From positions 1-64,000 of IMG/VR virus record IMGVR_UViG_3300026521_000463: 64,000 bases of DNA; one strand, written 5' to 3'. Positions 7,529 to 15,648 of this stretch are shown in pieces (positions within the stretch are counted from its first letter, which is position 1; every line of letters starts with the position of its first letter). This DNA comes from a virus. The notes beneath the pieces were generated by a model, which made no database searches, was not told where the DNA came from, and saw only the letters and a program-made list of their open reading frames with translations. A program made the translations under genes and the position numbers.

Positions 7529-8529
7529 GAACAAAATTCTTTTTTAAGTAATTTCATAAACATTTTTTCTAATTCATTCCAATTTGCTTTTTTAGGTAAA
7601 TTTTCTTTTGCCACTTCTTGAAGTTTTTCAAAATTTGCGAACTCAACTTCCATTCTTTCTTCTAATTCTTCAAGTGTAAATTCTAAATTTCTGATTTTTT
7701 TAAGTTCCTCAGCATTTTCTAATGGGAATTTTAATTCTTTTTTAACAATTAAATCTCTACCTTCTTCTAAAAGTCTAAATAAATGAAGGAAAAATTTAGC
7801 ATCAAATCCTACTGTTTTCCATTGCTCTGCTCTATGACTTGAAGTGGCGATTTTTTCTTTCATCATTTTGTTTGCTTTTTTGATAAATAAATTTCTCGGA
7901 AATGTTAAATTACTTACAACGATTCCATCTTTCTTAAATAAATGTTTAAAAGGTGCGAACTCATTGTGATGTTGAATTTCTCCTACTGTCATAACTCCGT
8001 CGTGATTTTCAAGGAATTTTTCAAGTGTTTCTTGTAAAGCAATTAAATCTTTGTAATTTACTGCTTTGTTTTTACCTTTTTTCATTTGACTTTTAGCATA
8101 TCCCATAAATGAATGAAATACTCTTTGATTGATAAATAACTCGCTGTTATTTTGAAATTCCTCAAATTCAGGTGTATTGAATACAACTGCTTCAGGATTT
8201 GTGTGAGAAAATAGCAATTCCACAATGTTTGGATTTACATCCCCTGCTAATTTTAAAAATTTTTTTAACTCATAAACTTTACAATCTAATGCTTCCTTTG
8301 TATTTTTACCACTCTCATCTTTCACAACATCTGACAAATCAACTTCTTCAACATTTTTGAAACCTAAGTGAAATTCAGGATTTGCTAAGAATACACCTAA
8401 AAAGTCTGTATCTGATTCAGGTGTATTTGTCCCGTATAATTGACTACCACTCTTTGTTAAAAATAATAATCTACCAAAAGGTTTAATTCTTTCTTCAACC
8501 ATTTCTAAAATTTCTTTGTTTGTTCTCAT
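7525..8529 (-). CDS. YcgL/RlaP-type predicted nucleotidyltransferase (COG3541)
   Basis: Starts with the COG3541 signature: GSQLYGTNTPESDTDFLGV with GS at 28-29 and the metal aspartates D40 and D42. A long helical region follows in which NP-x-hh-E-LLF and GYAKSQ-type segments fit the family. At 334 residues it has full family length. These proteins are common in phages, are placed in the nucleotidyltransferase superfamily and have been linked to RNA repair or ligase-associated functions; the substrate is not known. Monocistronic, with its own promoter carrying a perfect TTGACA. Confidence 0.75.
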   Translation of the reverse strand: MRTNKEILEMVEERIKPFGRLLFLTKSGSQLYGTNTPESDTDFLGVFLANPEFHLGFKNVEEVDLSDVVKDESGKNTKEALDCKVYELKKFLKLAGDVNPNIVELLFSHTNPEAVVFNTPEFEEFQNNSELFINQRVFHSFMGYAKSQMKKGKNKAVNYKDLIALQETLEKFLENHDGVMTVGEIQHHNEFAPFKHLFKKDGIVVSNLTFPRNLFIKKANKMMKEKIATSSHRAEQWKTVGFDAKFFLHLFRLLEEGRDLIVKKELKFPLENAEELKKIRNLEFTLEELEERMEVEFANFEKLQEVAKENLPKKANWNELEKMFMKLLKKEFCS

Positions 8530-8559
8530 GTGTTTCCTTTTATTTCTTTTTACATTATA

Positions 8560-8588
8560 ATTATAACTAAAAATTTTTTAGTTGTCAA
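8560..8588 (-). promoter_or_regulatory. sigma70-type promoter
   Basis: TTGACA, 17 bp, TATAAT on the minus strand, upstream of the YcgL-type gene. It overlaps the 3' end of the preceding small basic gene. Confidence 0.85.
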
Positions 8589-8745
8589 GTGTATAAATAC
8601 ATTTTCTTAAATTTTCTTTCAAAACTCTTCTTCTACTTCTTTTTGCTTTTTGAATTCTTTTTCTTCTATTTTTTCTTGCTTTATTATTTCTCCATTTATA
8701 AATCAAATCATCATTATAAATTTCTATTTTAATCTCAGGTCTCAT
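8578..8745 (-). CDS. small arginine-rich basic protein
   Basis: The start is set at MRPEIKIE, which has AAGGATAATA in front; the longer frame from 8772 has no ribosome site. The 55-residue product has a dense basic centre (WRNNKARKNRRKRIQKAKR), as in small nucleic-acid-binding proteins. Cotranscribed with the gene just upstream. Function unknown. Confidence 0.6.
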   Translation of the reverse strand: MRPEIKIEIYNDDLIYKWRNNKARKNRRKRIQKAKRSRRRVLKENLRKCIYTLDN

Positions 8746-8761
8746 TATTATCCTTTGGAAA

Positions 8762-9046
8762 TTATTTTTCAAAAGTTTTTAAAAACTCTTCAAATAAAAA
8801 TGTTCCTTTTAAAGGACTCTCATCTAAAACTAAATGGTGCTTATGTTCTGGAATAACATCGTATTCACTTGCATAATTAAATTCTTCAATTTCACCTACT
8901 CTATATGCTTTATCACCTTCATAGCATACATCTTCATTTTCAAAAATACATAAAAATTTATTGTCTCCATTTGGTATTTTTATAAATGAAGCATATTCTC
9001 CATATCCTAATGCTGCATTTGATTGTATTATCATTAAATCTTTCAT
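8762..9046 (-). CDS. hypothetical protein (94 aa)
   Basis: First gene of a two-gene unit with promoter and standard leader. Acidic, beta-rich sequence (FIKIPNGDNKFLCIFENEDVC). No recognised family. Confidence 0.65.
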   Translation of the reverse strand: MKDLMIIQSNAALGYGEYASFIKIPNGDNKFLCIFENEDVCYEGDKAYRVGEIEEFNYASEYDVIPEHKHHLVLDESPLKGTFLFEEFLKTFEK

Positions 9047-9077
9047 GTGAATCCTTTTTGTTATATTTTATATTATA

Positions 9078-9106
9078 ATTATAACAAAAAAGGAAAAGAA
9101 AGTCAA
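9078..9106 (-). promoter_or_regulatory. sigma70-type promoter
   Basis: TTGACT, 17 bp, TATAAT on the minus strand, ahead of the 94-residue gene. Confidence 0.85.
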
Positions 9107-9114
9107 TCATTTTA

Positions 9115-9420
9115 TTAACTTCTTTTCCATTTTTTTAATTTTTCAATAAGATAAATAACACTATCAGCAGTGCCCCTATCATTTATGAAAGGTAAAGTTC
9201 TTAGCAAAATGTCTATAACTTCATTACTTTCCATTTCAAAAATTTCAGAAAGTAATCTCTCTTTAAGATTGTATTTTATATTAAGTTTTGCTAATGAAGT
9301 GTAATCTATTGAAATTTCAGGATTATTCGCGATAGACATTTGAAGAGTTTCGGACTTCATTTTCCCTTCAATAATTTTAATTCCGTTGTAACCTATCTTT
9401 TCTGTAAATTCAATTTTCAT
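9115..9420 (-). CDS. hypothetical protein (101 aa)
   Basis: The start is placed at MKIEFTEK; an in-frame ATG 27 bases upstream gives a longer frame inside the neighbouring gene. Short alpha/beta protein with a helical C-terminus. Last gene of its operon and overlapping the upstream gene by 11 bases. Function unknown. Confidence 0.6.
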   Translation of the reverse strand: MKIEFTEKIGYNGIKIIEGKMKSETLQMSIANNPEISIDYTSLAKLNIKYNLKERLLSEIFEMESNEVIDILLRTLPFINDRGTADSVIYLIEKLKKWKRS

Positions 9421-9640
9421 TTTTTCTTCTTTGAATTTCATTAGCAATCATAACTTGAAGTCTAAACAAAACTTCATCTGGCATATTTTCAATTACCTTT
9501 TTATCTATATCTTCATAAATACCCACTAATGTTTTTGAAACCAAATCCATACCTTGAAGATGAGGTGTAGTTATTGCAAATGCTGTTTCGTTACCAATTT
9601 TAATTGTTTCAAATCCATAATTTATTTTTAAATCTTTCAA
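9410..9640 (-). CDS. hypothetical protein (76 aa)
   Basis: Small acidic protein with a beta-rich start (YGFETIKIGNETAFAITTPHLQG) and a helical end. It overlaps genes on both sides by a few bases, which is typical of translational coupling in this operon. Not recognised. Confidence 0.6.
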   Translation of the reverse strand: MKDLKINYGFETIKIGNETAFAITTPHLQGMDLVSKTLVGIYEDIDKKVIENMPDEVLFRLQVMIANEIQRRKNEN

Positions 9641-9963
9641 TCTTTTCTCCTTATTAAATGACGATATTTTTCTTTTAATCTACTAAAATCTTTCTCTTGC
9701 TTTAATACAGGAATTTTTAATCCTCTTTTTTTGAACTCGCTAAATGCTTGGCATTCAAGAGCAGATATTGAATGCAAGATATATTTTGACTTGATATAAT
9801 TCAATCTACATCCGCCATCTTTTAAAGATTGTTTGACTCTCAACCAAATATGCTTGAAAAGAAATATCATTTCATATCTTTTATAAATATCTTCTTCTGC
9901 TATTATTTTATCTCTAAAATCTTTTAAATCCATTTTTAAATCTAATAAAACTCCGTAATTCAT
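9637..9963 (-). CDS. helical protein, paralogue of the 22.2-22.6 kb gene
   Basis: 108 residues, predicted mostly helical and basic. It shares a pattern with the 152-residue protein at 22.2 kb: an E-M-x-F-x-x-K block, R-V-K-x-S, I-S-x-L-E and a terminal EKDF-x-x-L-x-x-K. This suggests an old duplication within the phage. No outside family recognised. Confidence 0.6.
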   Translation of the reverse strand: MNYGVLLDLKMDLKDFRDKIIAEEDIYKRYEMIFLFKHIWLRVKQSLKDGGCRLNYIKSKYILHSISALECQAFSEFKKRGLKIPVLKQEKDFSRLKEKYRHLIRRKD

Positions 9964-9973
9964 TTTAAGTCCT

Positions 9974-10492
9974 TTAATTTATAATAATGTATCTTTTTGG
10001 ACTTTTTAATCCCATTTTATACAATACTTTTATATATTCATTTAAGTATTTTATAATTTTATTAGCAATATTTGAAGTCATTTGGTCTAATCTAACATTT
10101 ACATTGCTTTTCTTAGGACAAATAGTATCTATTGTCATAGAATGGATGTTATATTTTTTCATAATATCATTTCTGATATTTTCTTTAAAAAGAACTTCAT
10201 CAAAAACTTTTTTAACTTTTTTAGGTTCTACTATTTTTACACCTTTACCTTGCATAAGCAATTTTAAGATTAAGTTTTCAATATAATACCCATTTATTTT
10301 AAACGGAAAAGTTTCAGCATAATTCTTTGCTTTAATTCTTATTCCAGATTTTTTAAGTGAAACTATCACAAAATTATTACCTATATTTTTTAATCCTACA
10401 GCAAATGTTTTGTCGTTGTTATCAATTATATTAAACATTTCATCAGAAAATTGTTCTTTAAATAATTGAAATTTTAATTTTTTAGTATTCAT
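9974..10492 (-). CDS. hypothetical protein (172 aa)
   Basis: Basic (Lys-rich) alpha/beta protein. Middle gene of the seven-gene operon starting near 11.3 kb, 10 bases before the next gene. No motif recognised. Confidence 0.65.
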   Translation of the reverse strand: MNTKKLKFQLFKEQFSDEMFNIIDNNDKTFAVGLKNIGNNFVIVSLKKSGIRIKAKNYAETFPFKINGYYIENLILKLLMQGKGVKIVEPKKVKKVFDEVLFKENIRNDIMKKYNIHSMTIDTICPKKSNVNVRLDQMTSNIANKIIKYLNEYIKVLYKMGLKSPKRYIIIN

Positions 10493-10502
10493 TTTTTCTC
10501 TC

Positions 10503-10586
10503 CTATCTTATTTCTAACCAATCGTGCAACCACATAGCAAATAAATAGGTTGCGATTAACACCCATAAAAGTTGTATATAGCACAT
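10503..10586 (-). CDS. possible 27-residue membrane peptide
   Basis: A tiny frame with AAAGGATTTTT directly before its ATG fills an otherwise empty gap in the operon. The product is a single hydrophobic span rich in Trp and Leu (YIQLLWVLIATYLFAMWL) with a short polar tail. Comparable one-span peptides are common in phage genomes. Needs expression evidence. Confidence 0.4.
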   Translation of the reverse strand: MCYIQLLWVLIATYLFAMWLHDWLEIR

Positions 10587-10595
10587 AAAAATCCT

Positions 10596-10985
10596 TTAAC
10601 CAGCATTGAAACTTGCGACGATTTGACCTAACTCTACATCTTCAAGTGCTATCCCTATTTTTGATATTTTACTATCCAAATAATCCTTACCCATATCTTT
10701 TTCAATAAAATCTTTGACTTCATCTTCATTATAAGCACAATAAACAGCGCTATCGTATGTATCATAACCTGTAATCGTAGTCTCAACTAAAAATAATGAT
10801 TTTATCAAATCACTTTCTTCAAAATTTTTAACTCTTTCATCTAAAAATTTGTCAATATCAGCATAAAATTCGGCAATATATTTATAATCAAGAGTCAATT
10901 CAACTACTTCTTCCTTATTGAGTTTTTTATCAGATAATAATTTATATTCATTATCATCTATTTCATATTTATAGAAGTATTTCAT
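10596..10985 (-). CDS. hypothetical protein (129 aa)
   Basis: The start is set at MKYFYKYEID because AAAGGAGGAATT precedes it; a longer in-frame start lies inside the upstream gene. Acidic soluble protein with a helical middle and a C-terminal strand region. Second gene of its operon. Unknown function. Confidence 0.65.
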   Translation of the reverse strand: MKYFYKYEIDDNEYKLLSDKKLNKEEVVELTLDYKYIAEFYADIDKFLDERVKNFEESDLIKSLFLVETTITGYDTYDSAVYCAYNEDEVKDFIEKDMGKDYLDSKISKIGIALEDVELGQIVASFNAG

Positions 10986-10995
10986 AATTCCTCCT

Positions 10996-11271
10996 TTAAT
11001 ATGAAATTTTTTCAATTTCATAAATATCTAATCCGAATGTTTCACTAAATGCTACTCTTATTTCATCTTCAATATCTTTTTTAGAAATAAAAGTCATTGT
11101 TATTGAAGGCATTGCTCCGTTATAAGCATCAAAATAACATTCATATCCTTCAACATAAGATATTAAAACTCCTTGAACCATCATAAGTTCTTTAAATTTT
11201 TTTTCTAATTGATATAAGTTATAATTATCTTCCATTCCTTCGATATTTTCGCTCCATACTCTATATTTCAT
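10996..11271 (-). CDS. hypothetical protein (91 aa)
   Basis: First gene of a seven-gene operon, with strong promoter and standard leader. Small alpha/beta protein with several aromatic residues (CYFDAYNGAMPSITMTFI). Not recognised. Confidence 0.65.
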   Translation of the reverse strand: MKYRVWSENIEGMEDNYNLYQLEKKFKELMMVQGVLISYVEGYECYFDAYNGAMPSITMTFISKKDIEDEIRVAFSETFGLDIYEIEKISY

Positions 11272-11307
11272 GTGAATCCTTTCTACTTTATTTCTTTTTA
11301 CATTATA

Positions 11308-11336
11308 ATTATAACAAAAAAGGAAACAGAAGTCAA
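11308..11336 (-). promoter_or_regulatory. sigma70-type promoter
   Basis: TTGACT, 17 bp, TATAAT on the minus strand. The TGA of the -35 is also the stop codon of the DUF1653-like gene upstream. Confidence 0.85.
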
Positions 11337-11506
11337 GTGTTTTGACTTATCTCTTTAAATTTTTTATAGAATTCATCTTCACTTCTGACAAATTTCAAGT
11401 TGCCATCCGTATAAATAACAGCATCCACCCACTTGTCATTCACTTGTATTTTACACTTATCTAATAATGTATAAATTTTATTATTACGATAATGCTTGTA
11501 TTTCAT
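11333..11506 (-). CDS. DUF1653-like small protein
   Basis: A 57-residue frame begins KYKHYRNNKIYTLL and contains AVIYTDG and FVRSEDEFYKKF. These correspond to the conserved blocks of the DUF1653 family (xYRHFKGNxYxVL, VVYxxLY, WVRPxxMF). The family has an SH3-like small beta fold and unknown function, and is frequent in phages. Its TGA stop is embedded in the -35 box of the next promoter. The assignment is by motif pattern only. Confidence 0.6.
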   Translation of the reverse strand: MKYKHYRNNKIYTLLDKCKIQVNDKWVDAVIYTDGNLKFVRSEDEFYKKFKEISQNT

Positions 11507-11979
11507 TATTCACCTTCTAAAAATTTTGATATCTGATATTCAATAAGTTTTTTTGTGAAGTCATTAAGTATTTCTTCAATATCAACATCTATCTCATCAT
11601 TAACATTCTTATTAAGATTTGTCAATTCATCTAAATTTCTTTTAAACTTATCTTTCAAATCTTCAATGTTTTCATCAGTCGCAACACCATTTTCTAACTT
11701 TCTTTCAATGTCTAAAATTTTATTAAATTCTTTTTTCATTTTTTCAATATCAAATGGTATTTTAACGACTCTCTTCTTGACTTCTCTATTAAGCATCTCA
11801 TTGATATATCTTTCAAACATATCTTTATCAGCACCTGGTATTTTTAAACCATTTAAACCTGAATCATAAGGCAAATTCAATTCAATAGGTATTTCAACTT
11901 TTGAATTAAGTAACACTTTAATTTCTAGATAAGTGCTTAAACTTCTTATATCTTTATCTATTTTTGAAACTAATTCCAT
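11506..11979 (-). CDS. hypothetical protein (157 aa)
   Basis: Acidic, strongly helical C-terminal two-thirds with coiled-coil character (FKRNLDELTNLNKNVNDEID). The N-terminal part has PIELNLPYDSGLNGLKIPG. It shares one base with the start of the downstream DUF1653-like gene. No family recognised. Confidence 0.65.
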   Translation of the reverse strand: MELVSKIDKDIRSLSTYLEIKVLLNSKVEIPIELNLPYDSGLNGLKIPGADKDMFERYINEMLNREVKKRVVKIPFDIEKMKKEFNKILDIERKLENGVATDENIEDLKDKFKRNLDELTNLNKNVNDEIDVDIEEILNDFTKKLIEYQISKFLEGE

Positions 11980-11998
11980 TTTTTTCTCCTTTTAATTT

Positions 11999-12208
11999 TT
12001 ATGAAAATATAAATGTGTCAATAGGGAATAACAAAAAAGCACCTATAACCTGAACGATAATCAAGTGAATGTATTCCTGATATTTTGACGGGCAACAATC
12101 ATATTTTACAAGAAAATACAATGGTGCCATCATTATAAAAGCACTTAAAATCCATCTTAGAAGATAGATAAAAAATGTAACACTAAAATACATACTAAAA
12201 TAATCCAT
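11999..12208 (-). CDS. small membrane protein, two TM segments
   Basis: 69 residues with hydrophobic spans near FIYLLRWILSAFIMMAPLYFL and LIIVQVIGAFLLFPI and a short polar loop with two Cys (YDCCPSK). It overlaps the downstream end of the second methylase by 14 bases. Function unknown. Confidence 0.65.
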   Translation of the reverse strand: MDYFSMYFSVTFFIYLLRWILSAFIMMAPLYFLVKYDCCPSKYQEYIHLIIVQVIGAFLLFPIDTFIFS

Positions 12209-13169
12209 TTTCTTTCCTTGAAATTTTATTTAATTCTTTTATCAAATCTTTATGAGCATAAATTTTTTCAGTTGCGACACCACCTATATTCCTTTTTATT
12301 TTTTCAAAAATCATTTTATAATCTTTATGCTCGAGATTATATTCAGAAACATAACATTTATAGGTTGATAAAAATTCATTTAATTCTTCAAAATTGAATT
12401 CAACATTATAACCACTTGTATTTTGATAAGGTGGGTCTAAATAAATAAAAGCATTATCTTCAAAATCCTTGAAATCAAGATAACTTTTATTATGAAATTC
12501 TATCTTTTCATTTTTAATAAAAGGTAAAACTTTATATAAAAGGTTCGTATTGTTAGCGTGCTGCAACATACATCTTTTAGATGGTATATAAGGTTCTACT
12601 ATTCCTTGTAATTTTATTTTTTTGAGTTGAAACTCTTCCATATTTTTAGGAATGCCCATTTCTAAAATATCATACATTTCTGGAATAACTTTTATTTCCT
12701 CCTGAAATTTATCAATTATTTTCTTATCATTGTCTCTAATTATTAAATGATAATACTCTTTCATTTTTTCATTATGTTTTCCGTAGATATAACTATCTCC
12801 CCCATTTCCAAAACTGTAACATTTTTCAAAAAATATCTTTTCGTATTTATCTTTGAACTCATAATCTCTTCTGAAGAAAGGTTTCATAAATCTTTCATAA
12901 AATTCTTCTTGACTTATATTCTTTAAAAACATTATGAAGTCAAACAAATCTTTGTCTAATTCATTATAAATAACTTTTTTAACATTCGGATGCTGTGCAA
13001 GTGAAAAAGAAACACTTCCTCCGCCACCGAATAAGTCATAAACAATAACATCCTGTCCAACCAAATCCTTATGATTTTCTAAAACTTTATTTAAGTGTGG
13101 TATAAGTTGTCTTTTACTCCCTTTATAAGGGACACCTACTGCTTTAACTTTATATTTTAAATCTTTCAT
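12195..13169 (-). CDS. D12-class DNA adenine N6-methyltransferase (copy 2)
   Basis: Paralogue of the methylase at 4-5 kb. PYKGSKR (14-20), LFGGGGSVS (47-54), CYSFGN and DPPYQNTSGYN (DPPY at 245-248) are all intact, so an active SAM-dependent adenine methylase is expected. The middle region, likely the target-recognition part, is the most diverged between the copies, so a different recognition site is plausible. It lies in the operon starting at the zinc-binding gene near 14.1 kb, among small membrane proteins. Confidence 0.9.
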   Translation of the reverse strand: MKDLKYKVKAVGVPYKGSKRQLIPHLNKVLENHKDLVGQDVIVYDLFGGGGSVSFSLAQHPNVKKVIYNELDKDLFDFIMFLKNISQEEFYERFMKPFFRRDYEFKDKYEKIFFEKCYSFGNGGDSYIYGKHNEKMKEYYHLIIRDNDKKIIDKFQEEIKVIPEMYDILEMGIPKNMEEFQLKKIKLQGIVEPYIPSKRCMLQHANNTNLLYKVLPFIKNEKIEFHNKSYLDFKDFEDNAFIYLDPPYQNTSGYNVEFNFEELNEFLSTYKCYVSEYNLEHKDYKMIFEKIKRNIGGVATEKIYAHKDLIKELNKISRKENGLF

Positions 13170-13170
13170 T

Positions 13171-13461
13171 TTAATCCTTTATACTGCACTTACAAGGAGG
13201 AAATAAATAGTGTCTATATCCGTCTGTAAAATAAAAATATCCATCTACAAATTTTGAATTAGATTTATTTATTTCAATATAGTAGTTTCTATCAAAACAC
13301 TTAAAAGTTTTACCTTTTTGAAAATCATTTAAAATTTTTTTATCTGAATTTGAAAAAATAAGAATAAGCATTGTTATTATTACTAAAAATGCAGCAACAA
13401 TTGATAAGGTTTCTTTATCCATTTTGAATTCATTTTTCCTATTTAAAAAGTCGTATTTCAT
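13171..13461 (-). CDS. membrane-anchored small protein with Cys motif
   Basis: 96 residues: a basic N-terminus, one hydrophobic span (TLSIVAAFLVIITMLILIF) and an exposed domain with one Cys in the middle and PPCKC at the end. It overlaps the upstream gene by 4 bases. Function unknown. Confidence 0.65.
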   Translation of the reverse strand: MKYDFLNRKNEFKMDKETLSIVAAFLVIITMLILIFSNSDKKILNDFQKGKTFKCFDRNYYIEINKSNSKFVDGYFYFTDGYRHYLFPPCKCSIKD

Positions 13462-13652
13462 CTTATTCCTTCTAATTTGTTATTTATTTCATTTAAAAGT
13501 CGTGTTTGTTTTTCCATAACTTCCATTTTTAATTTTTCAATCTGAGCATTCATTTCAATTTTTTGCTTTCTTGTTTTATAGTCAAGGTAAGCACTAAAAA
13601 ATAAATAAGTGAATAACATTATTATAAAAATATACCCTGTATAACATTTCAT
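13458..13652 (-). CDS. single-TM coiled-coil protein (64 aa)
   Basis: N-terminal hydrophobic span (YIFIIMLFTYLFFSAYL) followed by a charged heptad helix (MNAQIEKLKMEVMEKQTRLL). This is the layout of lysis accessory proteins (Rz/LysB-like) but also of many unrelated phage membrane proteins, so no lysis role is assigned. Confidence 0.6.
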   Translation of the reverse strand: MKCYTGYIFIIMLFTYLFFSAYLDYKTRKQKIEMNAQIEKLKMEVMEKQTRLLNEINNKLEGIR

Positions 13653-13662
13653 AATTTTCCCT

Positions 13663-14136
13663 TTAATGATTTAATAATTCTCTTCCATATTTTTCTTTAA
13701 ATAGTCTTTTGATTTCGTCTCTATCTGTAATACCATTTAATTCCATATCTGTCATAAAACATTGCTCTTCTTCACAATTTTGACAAATTTTTACTTGCAC
13801 TCCATTTTCTTCCCATTCATCATAAATAGGTGAATGATTGCATCCACAAAAAGAACAAGTTTCATAAGTTTCATATTCTTCATTTTCAACTTCATCTTTA
13901 TAAACTAATTCTCCGTTTTTAAGAGTTACATCATTTTCAAAATATCTTTCATCTAAACCGTGTTCTTCAATAATTTCATTAAAACATTCTTCACACATAA
14001 GAGTTATTTCATTGAATTTATATTCATCTAAATTATCTAAAACACTAAACCCTTTAATCGACATCGCATAAACTATTTTACTATTTTTATTCCCACAAAA
14101 ATCACATTTTTTGTTTTGTGTTTTTAATTCTTTCAT
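13663..14136 (-). CDS. zinc-binding protein with multiple CxxC knuckles
   Basis: 157 residues with several metal-binding pairs: CDFCGNK near residue 13, CEEC near the middle, CSFCGCNH near residue 94 and CQNCEEEQC. The first and third resemble the ClpX-type C4 zinc-binding domain (CSFCGK), so a DNA- or protein-binding adaptor is possible. First gene of its operon, with strong promoter. Function inferred only as zinc binding. Confidence 0.65.
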   Translation of the reverse strand: MKELKTQNKKCDFCGNKNSKIVYAMSIKGFSVLDNLDEYKFNEITLMCEECFNEIIEEHGLDERYFENDVTLKNGELVYKDEVENEEYETYETCSFCGCNHSPIYDEWEENGVQVKICQNCEEEQCFMTDMELNGITDRDEIKRLFKEKYGRELLNH

Positions 14137-14167
14137 GTGAATCCTTTTTGTTTTATTTTACATTATA

Positions 14168-14196
14168 ATTATAACAAAAAAGGAAACAGAAGTCAA
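14168..14196 (-). promoter_or_regulatory. sigma70-type promoter
   Basis: TTGACT, 17 bp, TATAAT on the minus strand. The -35 abuts a short palindrome (AAGTAAA-A-TTTACTT on one strand, 14195-14209) that also covers the stop of the Nudix gene. Confidence 0.85.
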
Positions 14197-14203
14197 GTAA
14201 ATT

Positions 14204-14614
14204 TTACTTAAATTTCCAAAATCTTTGTAGAATTGAAGTGATAATTTTGGATTGATTATAAGATATTTTAGGCAAGTTACTTACATTAAACCATTCTAAG
14301 CAATAAATTTCTCTATTTGGAAAATATGAATAGTCAATATCTTTATCATTAAAATTGACAAAAAATAATCCTACATCTTTTTTCTTATTTTTCTGTAAAA
14401 TGAAGTCTTCTAACTCATTTTTATTTAATTTGATATTTATCTCTTCCTCAACTTCACGAATGGCACATTCTTCAATCGTTTCATTATCTTCAATCTTACC
14501 TTTAATGAAATCATAAACTTCAAAATGCTTATTCGTTTTTGCAAGTAGAATTTTGACTTCATTATTTTTAAAATCTATTTTATAAGGTATAATTCCATAA
14601 CTTTTTTCTTTCAT
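14204..14614 (-). CDS. Nudix hydrolase
   Basis: Contains a full Nudix box at 39-61: G39-x5-E45-x7-RE-x2-EE, read as GKIEDNETIEECAIREVEEE. It follows a typical first strand (YGIIPYKI). The box coordinates Mg2+ and catalyses hydrolysis of a nucleoside diphosphate linked to another moiety. The 136-residue length matches a minimal Nudix domain. Substrate cannot be read from sequence; T4 NudE (Ap3A, ADP-ribose) is a precedent in related phages. Last gene of a three-gene operon. Confidence 0.85.
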   Translation of the reverse strand: MKEKSYGIIPYKIDFKNNEVKILLAKTNKHFEVYDFIKGKIEDNETIEECAIREVEEEINIKLNKNELEDFILQKNKKKDVGLFFVNFNDKDIDYSYFPNREIYCLEWFNVSNLPKISYNQSKIITSILQRFWKFK

Positions 14615-14623
14615 AATTGCCCT

Positions 14624-14809
14624 TTATTTTAAAATGACAACTACTGCTCCGACTATACCTAATAATTGTGGTAATGTTAAAGAACCAATCATAACAGGAC
14701 CTATAATAAGAGTTATAATAAACCCTATAAAATATCCAAGTCCAAAACCAATCATAACTGAAATTATCGCAATTGTCATAAGTAATAATCCTAATTTTAA
14801 AATATCCAT
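14624..14809 (-). CDS. hydrophobic Gly-rich membrane protein (61 aa)
   Basis: Nearly the whole protein is hydrophobic, with a GFGLGYFIGF glycine pattern and two likely spans. Located between a secreted-looking protein and the Nudix gene. Function unknown. Confidence 0.6.
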   Translation of the reverse strand: MDILKLGLLLMTIAIISVMIGFGLGYFIGFIITLIIGPVMIGSLTLPQLLGIVGAVVVILK

Positions 14810-14818
14810 TTTATCTCC

Positions 14819-15253
14819 TTAATTTTTAATTCTTTCTATGCTATCTTTACATTTAATAACACTATATTTGCCACCATCTGAACTGTATCCGCCTACTAAA
14901 ACTAATGAACCCCCTGCTGAAGATGAACTCTCAATTCTAATTTTTTTAGGTTCAAGATATAAAACTTCAACATTTCCATTTTGATATGCTTTAAAAGTTA
15001 TTTCATTTATTAAACCATTATAGCACACTTCACCTTTAGCAACAACAGTATTTTCTCCAAAATCTAAATGATTTTCTTGTCTTTCAAAAATAGAAATTTT
15101 ATTTTTGTTAGCAAATTCATTTAAAAGTCTATTTTCCTGTTTTAATACATCCGGATTTTCGTTTGCTTTATCTGCCCCCATAACAATAAAAAACGGCGAT
15201 AAAATAGCAAATAAAATAAATAACCCTGTAAGTTCTCCTCTAAATTTTTCCAT
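14819..15253 (-). CDS. membrane-anchored exported protein (144 aa)
   Basis: N-terminal anchor or uncleaved signal (LTGLFILFAILSPFFIVMG) followed by a beta-rich domain containing a Ser/Gly stretch (SSSSAGGSLVLVGG) and a Cys near the end. Probably in the inner membrane facing the periplasm. First gene of its operon. Unknown function. Confidence 0.65.
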   Translation of the reverse strand: MEKFRGELTGLFILFAILSPFFIVMGADKANENPDVLKQENRLLNEFANKNKISIFERQENHLDFGENTVVAKGEVCYNGLINEITFKAYQNGNVEVLYLEPKKIRIESSSSAGGSLVLVGGYSSDGGKYSVIKCKDSIERIKN

Positions 15254-15301
15254 GTGAATCCTTTTTGTTATATTTGAATTTTTATTTCTTTTTACATTAT
15301 A

Positions 15302-15330
15302 ATTATAACAAAATAATTTTTAAAAGTCAA
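15302..15330 (-). promoter_or_regulatory. sigma70-type promoter
   Basis: TTGACT, 17 bp, TATAAT on the minus strand, upstream of the exported 144-residue protein. Confidence 0.85.
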
Positions 15331-15336
15331 GAAGAT

Positions 15337-15630
15337 TTATTTATAATCTTCAATAAATCTTTTAAAATTAAAATTTGTTTTATAATCAGATGAAATATAT
15401 TTTAAAGAATTTATTTTATACTTTTTAAAAAAATTATCTAATCCTGTTTTTATAATTATATATTGAAAAGACATTTCTTTTCTTGGTGCTGCTTCATCAA
15501 TTACAATTCTTACAATTTTACCTTTTAGGTTTTGCTTTTTTGTGGGATGAGGAAAATAAACCTCGTCACCTAATTTGAAGTTAGCAAACTCGCCAACCAA
15601 TCTTTTAGATTGCGACCATTCATAAAACAT
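15337..15630 (-). CDS. hypothetical protein (97 aa)
   Basis: Small basic beta-rich protein (FKLGDEVYFPHPTKKQNLKG) of SH3/KOW-like appearance; nucleic-acid or protein binding is possible. Last gene of the operon that includes the Thg1-like gene. Not recognised. Confidence 0.65.
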   Translation of the reverse strand: MFYEWSQSKRLVGEFANFKLGDEVYFPHPTKKQNLKGKIVRIVIDEAAPRKEMSFQYIIIKTGLDNFFKKYKINSLKYISSDYKTNFNFKRFIEDYK

Positions 15631-15648
15631 TTTTTCTCCTTAACTATT

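Noticed and set aside
11555-11869. Plus-strand open frame of 104 codons
   Set aside because: Ser/Leu/Phe-rich reverse-strand shadow of the 157-residue minus-strand gene.
14634-14822. Plus-strand open frame of 62 codons
   Set aside because: Shadow of the Gly-rich membrane protein, caused by reversed Gly/Ile codons giving Pro/Thr/Ile.
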